The notes beneath the pieces are model-generated. The model did no database searches, was not told the origin of the DNA, and saw nothing but the letters and a program-made list of their open reading frames with translations. The position numbers and the translations under genes were made by a program. Below are positions 48,376 through 57,987 of a stretch of DNA of 64,000 nt, in pieces. The stretch comes from Elephas maximus indicus (taxonomy: Eukaryota; Chordata; Mammalia; Proboscidea; Elephantidae), in contig NC_064831.1 in assembly GCF_024166365.1 (NCBI RefSeq), positions 24,790,768-24,854,767 of the forward strand. The letters run 5' to 3'. Each line of letters opens with the position of its first letter. The stretch's first letter is position 1.

Positions 48376-48658
48376 CAATGAACTAAATATGGTTCAAATG
48401 GCTTTTTTACAGTTCCAATTACCCTGGGATAAGGATGACTGCCCATATTTAAATTTTCTGACTCAGTAGGTTGTCAAAAAACAGTATCTATTATCTGAAA
48501 GCAAACCTCAGTTTAAAAAACATATTGGCTTGAGTGAGTTCCAAAAAATGGGCTAGGTGCTGAAGAACCATTGAGGTAAGCATGCACATTGATCTATAAA
48601 CTTCTTATCTAAATTAAATCTTTATCACCATATTTTCCAGGGCAATGTATCTCATCAG

Positions 48659-48683
48659 GCATATATATATATATATATATATA
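48659..48683. repeat. (TA)n microsatellite
   Basis: About twelve TA units. 48684-49269 around it holds no gene that I can see, apart from a G-rich run at 49203-49228. Confidence 0.9.
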
Positions 48684-49202
48684 AAGACTTCCATGTCTTT
48701 CCTCTTAATACCCAGAACAGATATACATCATTTTTATTACCAATTTTGCATCAGAGAACACTATTACTCACTGCGCCTAGATAAAAACTAGAAACATAAA
48801 TTAGATGTTGGTTCTAAAAAGTCCAAAAGGGCTGTGACATCAAGATCTAAGACTTCTGGAAGCTTTCTGTAGAACAGATTATAATAAAAAGGCCCAGCAA
48901 GTTCAGACTTCATGGGTGCTAGACCTGTGCAGTTGCAAAGAGCACCATTTTTGCAAGGGCGCCAGGCTGTCTTTAATGTTTTGCCTTTGCTATCTTCAAA
49001 TTCTTAGTAATTTATGAATAAGGGGCCCCATATTTTCATTTTGCACTGAGCTCTGTAAATAATACAGATGGTCCTGAGGCCCAGAGAAAAAGATACTACT
49101 CATCTACTGCTCACCACCCAAAGAAATAAGTAGGGATGGAATGCCAGAAAGGCAAATAGAATTTTTTCTGAGATGGATACCCAACCCTCTTTGGGTTTTA
49201 CT

Positions 49203-49228
49203 ATTGCTTGGGGTGGGGGTGGGGGGGA
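49203..49228 (+). other. G-rich run, G-quadruplex-capable
   Basis: GGGG, GGGGG and GGGGGGG separated by single T residues. The last run is long enough to supply two tetrad strands, so a four-strand fold is possible. No gene context. Confidence 0.5.
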
Positions 49229-49269
49229 CCAGAGGAGAGTAGCAGTGTTCTACTGTTTTGCCACTTGAT

Positions 49270-49428
49270 GTAGCCTATGTAACCAGCACCGGCAGCAGTA
49301 TTTGGAAGCTTATTAGAACAGCAGAGTCAGGACCCACTCTAGACATACTGGATCAGAATCTGCATTTTAGAAGGATCCCTAGGTTATTCCTGTGCACATT
49401 ACATTTTGAAAAGCAGTGCTGTGCTGTT
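49270..49428. mobile_element. Old hAT-type MER fragment
   Basis: 'ggaagcttattagaacagca', 'tactggatcagaatctgcat' and 'ttttgaaaagcagtgctgtg' follow the same non-autonomous hAT pattern as 12070-12188. Confidence 0.5.
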
Positions 49429-49483
49429 CCAAGAGTCATCTATGACAACTCTAATAATGGACATTTGATGTTACTCAGTCACC

Positions 49484-49685
49484 ATTGTTGTTGTTGGGTG
49501 GCCTCAAGTGGATTCTGACTCATAGTGAGCTCATGTGACAGAATAGAACTGCCCCATAGAGTTTTCTAGGCTATAATCTTTACAGAAGCGGATCATCAGA
49601 TCTTTCACCAACTGAATAGCTGGTAAACCCATTGCCGTCAAGTCGATTCCGACTCACAGAGACCCTATGAGTGACTGGGAGATTC
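49484..49685 (-). mobile_element. AfroSINE pair, left part, split by an LTR
   Basis: A long-variant antisense SINE starts at 49484 ('gttgggtggcctcaagtgga', 'agagttttctaggctataat') and loses similarity near 49617. A second antisense tail begins at 49624 ('aaacccattgccgtcaagtc'). Similarity to the SINE head continues only beyond the LTR, at 50197-50255, showing an insertion into a pre-existing SINE. Confidence 0.75.
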
Positions 49686-50196
49686 TGTTAAAGAAGAAAA
49701 TCTTGTACACTGTTAAGAGAGAAAGAAGGGGTTTTATTGAGGAATAATACAGTTTGAGCTGGGCCAAACTAATAACCAGTTGCTGTCTAGTCCACTTGAA
49801 CTCATAGAACTGGGCAGCATTAAGTAAAAATACAAAGCACTCTGCTGTTCAATGGAGAGAGGGGTCTATATACACAGAGAACAAAGGAAAAGTAGGGGGT
49901 TAATGACTGATTATAGATAAGATCAGATTCAGCTTGAAGTCCTTTGAAACGTAAAAGTCAGCCAGTTGGCTAGGACAGAGTGAGTTACCACCTAGGTGAG
50001 TGGCACCAGCCAGTTGGGTTATACATGACTGCAGTCCTGACCATATTGTCCCCAGAACAAGATTTCACATGTTGACACATCCTTCCTATGAACAAACAGT
50101 TTACATCCTGACCTTTCGTTTCCTGGAAATGCATGTTAGTCCCATCATTCTGCCATCTGACACAAGTGCCTCCAGTTTGAAACTTTTCCGTTTACA
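49686..50196 (-). mobile_element. Solo endogenous-retrovirus LTR
   Basis: A 511-bp block starting TGTTAA and ending TTTACA on the plus strand, hence TGT...ACA in either orientation. On the minus strand it reads as an LTR: a TATA-like 'gtgtatatagacc' at about 49875-49863, then a polyadenylation signal AATAAA at about 49740 just before the 3' end. It interrupts a SINE at 'gattc', with near-duplicates ATTC / GTTC at the edges. No viral genes accompany it. A 4-bp duplication would suit a class I element, but the evidence for that is thin. Confidence 0.75.
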
Positions 50197-50255
50197 GTTC
50201 CAACGGCCAACCTTTCCATTAGCAGCTGATCACTTGCACCAGCAGGGCTGCTCAC
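50197..50255 (-). mobile_element. AfroSINE, right part beyond the LTR
   Basis: 'ccaacggccaacctttccat' and 'agcagctgatcacttgcacc' 'agcagggctgctc' correspond to the tRNA-like head of an antisense AfroSINE, continuing the copy cut at 49685. Confidence 0.7.
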
Positions 50256-50519
50256 CCATCTCTGTAAAGGAGAGTACCAGCAAATTCTTAACCCCAGAAT
50301 CTGCCAAACTGGGGCGTTAACTGACTTGAACATTATATTTGTTCCTCCTGTGGTCCCTCCTCTAGGATTGGGTTAATATGAAGTAAAAAGATTTTGAAAT
50401 AAATAAATAAATAAGAGAAGAAAATGTAAAGAACAGGTTATTATGCACTAAGCTGCAGGTAGAAAACACTGCAGCAATAACAAAATGGACAAAAAAAATT
50501 ACTTAAAAAATTAGTAAAT

Positions 50520-50645
50520 AGCTAGCACTTACTGAGCATTTCAAATGTGACAGGCATCTTACAAAGGGTTTTATATGAATTACTTCATTTAAATTTTACC
50601 ACTAACTTAAGAACTAGATGTTTTATTTACCTTAAGGAATGGAAG
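50520..50645 (-). mobile_element. MIR SINE fragment
   Basis: 'agcacttactgagcatttca', 'gacaggcatcttacaaaggg' and 'aagaactagatgttttattt' match the 3' half of MIR in antisense. Confidence 0.65.
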
Positions 50646-52044
50646 GACTGGCATAGGGAGGTTTTGAAATGGCCACAGTATTAGTCAAGAAATGGTGTAT
50701 TGAGGTGGAGCCAAGATGGTGGAGTAGTCAGACACTTCCAGTGGTCTCTGTTACAGAAAAGACCCAAAAATATACAAGCGAATTGGTTATACATGACAAT
50801 TTAGGAGCCCTGAACATCAAAAGCAAAGTTGAAGAATCAGACTGAGTGTCAGGGGGAGGGAGAACATTTCAGAAACAGTGATGAGTTGCCAGACCCAGCC
50901 CAGAGGAAACTGGCACCCCACAGCACCATGAGGCAAACAGTGGCATTCAGAACCCATTTTCAACATCTGAAGAGACTAAGCAGCAGAGTGTTTGAGCAAA
51001 AAGTGGCGCTCTCGGCAAAAGATAAATACTTGAGTCTAACCTTCCTTGAGGACCAAAAAACACCCCTTTGGAAAAAACTCTCCCATTTAACTGACCCCTC
51101 CCTGCTCTGCACCAGGCCCCTAGTCAGCTTCAGAGAGAGCCACTTTCCCTGGGCTGGAAATAGGACCTATCATGTGCCCTGAGCCACCCTCCTGGCCTTG
51201 GAGAAGGAACAAATTAACAAACAGGGGAAAAAATAATCTTCCAGCTCCTCTAAGCTGGGAACTCAGAGCAGAAAGAGCACCTTTGCCTAGGCACAGGCAT
51301 AGGCGGTCCATAGACTTTGAATGCCTTTCACCCCTGCATAGACCAGTGTGGGCGCGTTTCAACAGCATAGGCCCTCATTACCACAGTACAACAGGGTATA
51401 CACCTGAAGTCTAACTTCAATTGTTTCAGCTATAAGGTGGAGAGGTAGGTTCATGACATTTGACACCACTCTGCCTATTACGCAGGGTCCTCACCTACCC
51501 ACATCAGGGGCCTGAGGACTGGTGGCTTCACCCAATGCCACCTAGCCACCATTGAAGGGGTACAATGATGAGTGGGGTCTCCCAGTCCTTACAGACAATG
51601 GCATTGGGTGCCCATAGTCCGGCTGCAAAACCCACTCACCTAGGTGCTCTAGGGAACAGGGACACACTTTCCTCACAGGCCTCAATGGCAGTTGTCATTC
51701 CACTGCCTTGCTCAGCACATGACCCCCTATTGCAGCCAGATACCTGTGCCTACACCAATCACCCCTGCTTGTCTAAGCCTGTAGGTGAGAGTCTGCACCA
51801 CACAATTGGTGACCAACTACTGGACACCTGAGCTGAACCCATAGAGGAAAAGTAAATGGACTTCTGGGCTTATATACCTAGTATATACCTAGTAACAGCT
51901 CTAACCACCTGCTGACAGGACGTTAGAACTTCAAAGGTCAATAATCAAACTAGCTCACTTGAGCAGCCTATTTGGGCATATCAAAACAAAACAAGAAACT
52001 AGGACACAGTAAGCAAACATAAAATAAATAACTACAATAACTCA

Positions 52045-52363
52045 TTGATTGCGTGGAGACAACAGTTGATATCAAATCACATAAAGAGGCAGACCATGAT
52101 GGCTTCAACAAGCTCCCAAAACAAAGCATCAGGAAATCTTCTGGATGAAGAGAACTTCCTGGAACTTCCAGAGGTAGAATACAAAAGATTAATACACAGA
52201 ACTCTTCAAGAAATCAGGAAGGAGATCAGACAAAACACAGAGCAATCCAAGGAATGCATAGACATAGCGTAAGAGGAACTTAAGCAGATTAAACAAAAGC
52301 ATAATGACAAATTTAATAGCACTGCAAAAATCCATAGAGAGACAATAAACAGAAATTTAGAAG
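52045..52363 (+). pseudogene. L1 ORF1 amino-terminal relic
   Basis: Aligned to MARRQQSISNHIKKQ of the younger L1, this copy reads IAWRQQLISNHIKRQ from 52048. The initiator is TTG at 52045 instead of ATG. A stop at 52270 ends the frame after 75 codons; similarity continues through the coiled coil until the deletion junction. Confidence 0.85.
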
Positions 52364-53930
52364 ATGGATAGGAAGACTCGACACTGTAAAAATGTCTATT
52401 CTACCCAAAGTGATCCATAGATACAATGCAATCCCAATCCCAATTCCAGTGGCATTTTTTACTGAGGTGGAGAAACAAATCACCAACTTCATAAGGAAAG
52501 GGAAGAGGCCCTGGATGAGGAAAGCATTACCGAAAAAGAACAAAGTGGGAGGCCTTGCACTACTGATTTAGAACCTATTATACAGCCACAGTAGTCAAAA
52601 GAGCCTGGTACTGGTACAACAATAGGCACATAGACCAATGGAACAGAATTGAGAACCCAGATATAAATCCACCCACATATGAGCAGCTGCTATTTGACAA
52701 AGGCCCAAAGTCCATTAAATGAGGAAAGGACAGTCTCTTTAACAAATGATGCTGTCATAACTGGATATCCCTCTGCAAAAAAATGAAACAAGACCCATAC
52801 CTCACACCATGCACAAAAAAGAAACTCAAAATGGATCAAAGACCTAAATATAAAATCTAAAATGATAAAGATCGTGGAAGAAAAAATAGGAATAACACTA
52901 GGAGCCCTAATACATGGCATAAACAGAATACAAAACATTACTGCCAATGCACAAACACCAGAAAAGAAACTAGATAACTGGAGCTCTTAAAAGTCAAACA
53001 CTTATGCTCATCCAAAAACTTCATCAAAAAAGTGAAAAGACAACCTACAGATTGGAAAAAAAAATTGGCTACAACAAGTCCGATCAGCCAGTAATCTCTA
53101 AAGTCTATAAGATATTGCAAAACCTCAACAACAAAAAGACAAAGAACCCAATTAAAAAATGGTCAAAGGACATGAACAGACACTTCACCAAAGAAGACAT
53201 TCAAACAGCTAACAGATATATGAGGAAATGGTCACGATCATTAGCCATTAGAGAAATGAAAAACAAAACTACAATGAGATACCATCTCACCCTAATACCC
53301 AGTAACCCAGTGCCATCAAGTTGATTCTGACTCATAGCAACCCTATAGGACAGGGAAGAACTGCCCCATAGAGTTTCCAAGAAGCGCCTGGCGGATTCGA
53401 ACTGCTGACCTCTTGGTTAATAGCAGTAGTACTTAACCACTACACCACCATCACCCCAACAAGGCTAGCATTAATCCAAAAAACACAAAATAATAAATGC
53501 TGGAGAGGTTGTGGAGAGACTGGGACACTTACACACTGCTGGTGGGAATGTAAAACGGTACAACCGCTTTGGAAATGGATTTGGCACTTCCTTAAAAAGC
53601 TAGAAGTACCATAAAAAAAGATCCAGCAATCCCACTCCTTAAATACACCCTAGAGAAATAAGAGCCTCATACGAATACACATAGGCCCATCCGTATTCAT
53701 TGCAGCACTGTTTACAGTAGCAAAAAGATGGAAACAAACAAGATGCCTATCAATGGATGAATAGATAAATTATGGTATATTCTCCCAATGGAATACTATG
53801 CAATGATAAAGAACAACGATGAACCTGTGAAACATTTCATAACATGGAGGAATCTGGAAGGCATTATGCTGAGTGAAATTTGTCAGTCACAAAAACACAA
53901 ATATTGTATGAGACCACTATTATAAGAACT
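52364..53930 (+). pseudogene. L1 ORF2 carboxy-terminal relic with SINE insert
   Basis: Starts at the ORF2 position encoding W-I-G-R-L and proceeds with many stops. The longest frame, 53004-53295, includes [37 protein letters not shown] interrupts it at 53296-53450. After the SINE the cysteine-rich zone and the terminal IHTMEY-like region are recognisable in broken frames. Confidence 0.85.
53296..53450 (-). mobile_element. AfroSINE inserted in the deleted L1
   Basis: Antisense copy: 'gccatcaagttgattctgac', 'atagagtttccaagaagcgc' and 'cttaaccactacaccacca'. The target duplication 'tcaccctaa' / 'tcaccccaa' (53287-53295, 53451-53459) lies in the L1 ORF2. Confidence 0.93.
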
Positions 53931-55394
53931 CAAGAAAAGGTTTAAACACAGAATAAAACATTCTTTGATGGTTATGAGGGTGGGGAGGGAGGGAGAGGGG
54001 TATTCACTAATTACACAGTAGACAAGAATTATTTTAGGTGAGGGGAAGGAAAACACAAAATACAGGGGAAGTCAGCACAACTGTATTAAACCAAAAGCTA
54101 AGAAGTTTTCTGAATACAACCAAACACTTTGAGGGTCAGAGTAGCAGGGAAGGGGGCCTGGGGACCCTGGGTTCAGGGGACATCTAGGTCAACTTGCATA
54201 ACAAAGTATACTAAGAAAACGTTCTACATCCCACTTTGGTGAGTGGCGTCTGGGGTCTTAAATGTTAGCAAGTGGCCATCTAAAATGCATCAATTGATCT
54301 CAACCCAGCTGGAGCAAAGGAGAAGAACACCAAAGACACAAGGAAAATATGAACCCAAGAGACAGAAAGGGCCACATAAACCGGGGACTCCATCGGCTTG
54401 AGACTAAAAGAACTAGACAGTGCCCGGCTAGCACTAATGACTTCCCTGACAGGGAGCACAACAGAGAATCCCTGATGGAGCAGGAGAACAGTGGAATGCA
54501 GACCTCAAATTCTAGAAAAAAGAACAGACTTAATGGTCAGACTAGAGGGACCCCAGAGGTCGTGGCCCCTGGGCTCTTTATTAGCCCCAAACTAAAACCA
54601 TTCCGGAAGCCAACTCTTCAGATAAAGATTAGACTGGACTATAAGACATAAAATGTATTGGTAAAGAGTGTGCTTCTTTGCTCAAGTAGATGCATGAGAC
54701 TATCTGGGCAGCTTCTGTCTGGAGGTGAGAAGAGATGGCAGAGGTGGACAGGAGCTGGCTGAATGGACACAGGGAATACAGGGTGGAGAGGAGTGTGCTG
54801 TCACATTGTAGGGAGGGCAACTAGGGTCACATAAGAATGTGTGTTTACGTTTCTATATGAGAAACTGACTTGAATTGTAAACTCTCACTTTAAAGCACAA
54901 TTTAAAAAAGAAATGGTGTCTTATGTTCACAGTTATTATTAGCGTCACACGTTTGTAAACCTCTGTTAAATGAATGCCTCCGTGTAAATTTGCAAGCATT
55001 ATCTCCAGCGCAAGGTCCAGGTCGCGAGGTCCAGGAAATAAGGAATCGCTGCAGACCTAACAACAGGATTAAGGTCAAGTTAGATTCAATTACTGTCTGC
55101 ATCTTCCAATTTGAGACAAAAAGGAGAAAAATAAAGGAAATTTCGGGAAATACGGCTCTTAAAAAATGCCAGGTACCTTGACATTTTCTTGATTATATAG
55201 TACCGAGACAGCAGAAATCAAATTGTTCACACAGAAGTTTGTATTTTCGTGTTACTCTATGAAGACTTTTATTTACTGTATAAAGATCTTCCTCTGTGGT
55301 ACATGGCCCTGTGCCTGATGCTTCAAGTAAAACTGCGAGAATCTCCAACCTTCCAGCTAACCGGCTTTCCGGGTACAGAGCACCAGGGACCTGA

Positions 55395-55775
55395 AGACAG
55401 CCAGCATGCGCAGCCCCGTGCGCCCTCACTCCACCCCTCGGTCCCCCGAGCCCGGTAGAGGGAGGAGCCAATGAACCGAAAGAGGAAGCAGCCGGCCTGC
55501 TGGCGGAGGGGCTCCGGCCGGGATGGAGCTGCGGGCGCTGCCGTGGCTCTGGCTGGTCTGCTGCTGCGGCGGCGGCGGCGGCGACGACGGCGGCAGAGGG
55601 CGCGGCGCGGGCCCCGGCGCCACCTTCTCCCGGACCGGGCCGCCGAGCCGCGAGCGAGAGGCAGCCGCCTTCCGGGTACCGAGCGGGCGCCAGCGTTTCT
55701 GTTTCCTTCTCGCCCCTTCCTGTCCCGGGACTGGGCTTGGGTAGAGGGGCCACGGGGTGCGGCGCTCTCGGCGGC
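55395..55775 (+). promoter_or_regulatory. CpG island promoter
   Basis: GC-rich, CpG-dense DNA (many CGG, GCG and CCG) in a window that is otherwise AT-rich. It holds an NRF1-like 'gcatgcgca' (55404-55412), a CCAAT box in 'gagccaatgaa' (55468-55472), no TATA box, and a translation start 50 bp further on. This is the typical architecture of a TATA-less housekeeping-type promoter. It lies outside any repeat that I can identify. Confidence 0.85.
55523..55675 (+). CDS. Probable first coding exon of an unnamed host gene
   Basis: ATG at 55523 has a good Kozak context (G at -3 and at +4) inside the CpG island. The 51-codon frame begins MELRALPWLWLVCCCGGGGG: a short polar start and a hydrophobic core resembling a signal peptide, with possible cleavage in the glycine run. 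It is followed by DDGGRGRGAG and an arginine-rich end EREAAAFR. A donor-like CGG|GTACCG follows at 55676 in phase 0. An alternative frame from the weak-context ATG at 55471 runs to 55920 with an R-rich composition and is less likely. I do not recognise the protein; the next exon should lie downstream, possibly outside this window. Confidence 0.6.
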
Positions 55776-56205
55776 CACCTGGCTGTGGCTCTGTAACGAG
55801 TCTGCGGTGCCAGCGCTGGGCTTTCACATGGAGCTTGTCTTTCCGTGCTCCGTGTGCCAGGGTGTCTGCCCCTCTCTCCCGTGTCTTTCGCGAACGAAAG
55901 GTTTGATTTTCCATGAATGATTTGCGCTGTGGATTTATACCATGCGTCCACAGCAGTCAGGGGATGTGGGCAAAGTAGTCTTGATTGGAAGAAGTACCCC
56001 TTTTAGCAGTCCCCTTGACCATTCTCACCCACTTCAAACCTTTACAAGAAGCAGAAGCATGGTGCTGCCTACCGGCGCAGGAAACCTGTCGTTTTTCCCC
56101 CGGAGGGGTGCGATGTTAACTTCCTCCTGTGATCAGAAATTTCTGAACAGGAGACTACATTATGTAAATTCTGAGAATCCTGCCATTTATGGATTTTTCT
56201 GAACC
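55776..56205 (+). other. Putative start of intron 1, unassigned
   Basis: Sequence after the candidate donor. GC content falls to the local background by about 55900. No second exon is obvious. The frame at 55942-56202 has no support. Confidence 0.4.
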
Positions 56206-56361
56206 GGAGCTCCTTAAGGTGGTGTAGCGGTTAAGTGCTATGGCTGCTAACCAAGGGGTTGGCAGTTCAAATCCACCAGGCGCTCCTTGGAAAACTCTGT
56301 CCTCTGGGGTCTCTATGAGACGGCGTAGACCCCATGGTAGTGGGTTTGGTTTGTTTTTTTG
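56206..56361 (+). mobile_element. AfroSINE
   Basis: 'tggtgtagcggttaagtgct' with A box, 'ggcagttcaaatccaccagg' with B box, and a tail reduced to 'agacggcgtagaccccatgg' followed by GGTTT repeats. The body is shortened relative to neighbours. Confidence 0.88.
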
Positions 56362-57119
56362 GAACTCTTTAAAGTAGTTTACCACTTTAAAAGCTTCTGC
56401 TGACTTGGTGGAGACCGATTTCGAGAAAATGGAAGAATCTAATTCCTCTTCAGATTATTTGGAAAAGACTTCATAATAACACTTTCTGAAGCCCAGGGGA
56501 CCGCAAGAAATAGCGACTTAGAGTTTGCCTCACCGTGTTCTGTGTATGTGATACTGTTTAAGATTTGTTTTTAATAACAAAAGATGTCATTATCATGTTT
56601 TAATTTATTATAAAAGAAATTGCTTCATTCTGAACCAAAAATAAGTGTGAATTCACTAATATGACTTAGGGGGGGTTGTATTTATTCATTTCTGATCTTT
56701 TTCTTGGGGCTTCTCATGGGCTCCTATTGCTGTGCCCTCACCTGCTGTAATTAATGGTTAGGAGGTTCCTACCTTGACTGACCATCCATTCTTAATCTGT
56801 GGCCCACACTGACCTGTGAACTTTCTTCTCCACTTTATTACCCTTGCAGCTCAGATCCAGCTTTCGAAACCAGAAGCACTCACAACCCCTTGAGAACACA
56901 GTTTCTGTCCTGTGTTCTACCTCTGCCCTGGGCTTGCTTGCTATTGTGGTGACCAGAACCCCTTGGGACCTGTGGGGGGAGGAGGGTGAGAATAGACGCA
57001 TCTGTACTAATGAATGTATTCAGTGGCTAAATCAGTAAGTGCACCGCCACGTTCCTCAAAAAATCACATTTAAGGACTGGAGGCTCAAGGGGGATAGAGT
57101 AAAAATTATACGTATATGT
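56362..57119. other. Unassigned DNA, no gene seen
   Basis: AT-rich at the left; 56690-57060 is moderately GC-rich ('ggacctgtggggggaggagg' near 56966). The overlapping frames at 56792-57038 on both strands show no domain. Confidence 0.45.
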
Positions 57120-57338
57120 GGAGCCCTGGTGGCACAGTGTTTGGCTGCTAACCAAATGGTCGTCCGTTGGAACCCACCACCACTCTGAGGGGAAAAGATG
57201 TGTCAGTCTGATTCTTTGAAGACTTATAGCCATGGAAACCCTATGGGGCAGTTCTCCTCTGTCCTAAAGGATCTCTAAAAAAAAAAAAAAAGGTCTCTAG
57301 GAGTCAAAATTAGCTGGAGGTAATGAGTTGGGTTAGGT
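57120..57338 (+). mobile_element. AfroSINE, variant with extended middle
   Basis: Head 'gagccctggtggcacagtgt', extra block 'gaggggaaaagatgtgtcag', then 'atggaaaccctatggggcag' and the tail, with an internal A-run of 15. Same extended-middle class as 33389-33586. Confidence 0.88.
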
Positions 57339-57412
57339 TACATATATATACATATACACATATATATAACATGTTATTTCTATAATTTATTTTATATATA
57401 TATATATATAAT
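57339..57412. repeat. (TA)n-rich microsatellite
   Basis: TA/CA dinucleotide runs interrupted by 'acatgttatttctataattt'. It lies between two SINE copies and probably arose from their tails or target. Confidence 0.85.
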
Positions 57413-57580
57413 TTGGAATCCCTAAGTGGTGCAAAAGGTTAAGCAGTTGACTGCTAACATAAAGGTTGATGGTTCGAACCCATCCAGAGGTGCCTTGAAA
57501 ACTCTGTGGAGTGCAGTTCCACTCTGCACACATGGGGTCAGCATGAGTCAGAATGGACTTGAAGACAACTACTTGTGGTT
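57413..57580 (+). mobile_element. AfroSINE
   Basis: 'ggaatccctaagtggtgcaa' head, 'ggttgatggttcgaacccat' B box, 'gcatgagtcagaatggactt' tail. More diverged than adjacent copies. Confidence 0.85.
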
Positions 57581-57738
57581 ATATCTATTATTTATGTAGT
57601 TATTCATATTGGCCCTGTGAAAAGAACATATCAGGAGATGAATGTATAGAAAATACAACTGTTCTCAGGAGAAATACTAGGTTCCAGGTTGGGAGATGGA
57701 AAGTTGCAATTAGAGGAGGGAAGAGTTACGAAGAAACT

Positions 57739-57987
57739 TGTTGCTGTTATTATCAGCTGTCTGTGACCCCATGCACAATGGAATAGGGCCACTGTGCTTT
57801 TCTGTAGCATTTCGTTGGCTGATTTTTGGGAGAAGGTCACCAGGCCTTTCTTGCTAGTTTGTCTTAGTTTAGATGCTCTGCTGAAACCTGTTCAGCATCA
57901 TAACAAACATGCAAGACTCCGCTGACAGATGAGTGGTGGCTGTGCCTCAGGTGGATAGGCCGGAAGTTGGACCTGGGCCTCCTGTGT
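57739..57987 (-). mobile_element. Second SINE family (tRNA-Gly-like head), interrupted
   Basis: Antisense SINE distinct from the short AfroSINE: 'tggctgatttttgggagaag', 'tgctgaaacctgttcagcat', 'caagactccgctgacagatg' and 'ggacctgggcctcct'. Its head continues at 59581-59620 ('gaattcttccactgatctac'), where the complement resembles the start of a glycine tRNA (GTGGTTCAGTGGTAGAATTC-like). An RTE insertion separates the two parts. Confidence 0.75.

Larger units (their letters stand above)
50699..54907 (+). mobile_element. Older L1 with both ends but a large internal deletion
   Basis: The 5' end 'aggtggagccaagatggtgg' is present, followed by about 1.35 kb of 5'UTR and the start of ORF1. At about 52363 the sequence jumps straight into the middle of ORF2 and continues to a complete 3'UTR and A-rich end. 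An exact 12-bp duplication 'aagaaatggtgt' at 50687-50698 and 54908-54919 shows one insertion event. By alignment to 24491-31833, about 3.6 kb is missing. Confidence 0.92.

Noticed and set aside
52350-52380. L1 internal splicing as the cause of the deletion junction
   Set aside because: The bases preceding the ORF2 side of the join in the related full-length L1 are not AG, so a GT-AG intron is not supported from what is visible here.
55193-55951. A 252-codon minus-strand frame over the CpG island
   Set aside because: Long antisense frames are expected in GC-rich DNA because stops are rare. The composition is alanine/proline/arginine-rich with no domain, and the plus strand has the better start context and donor site.
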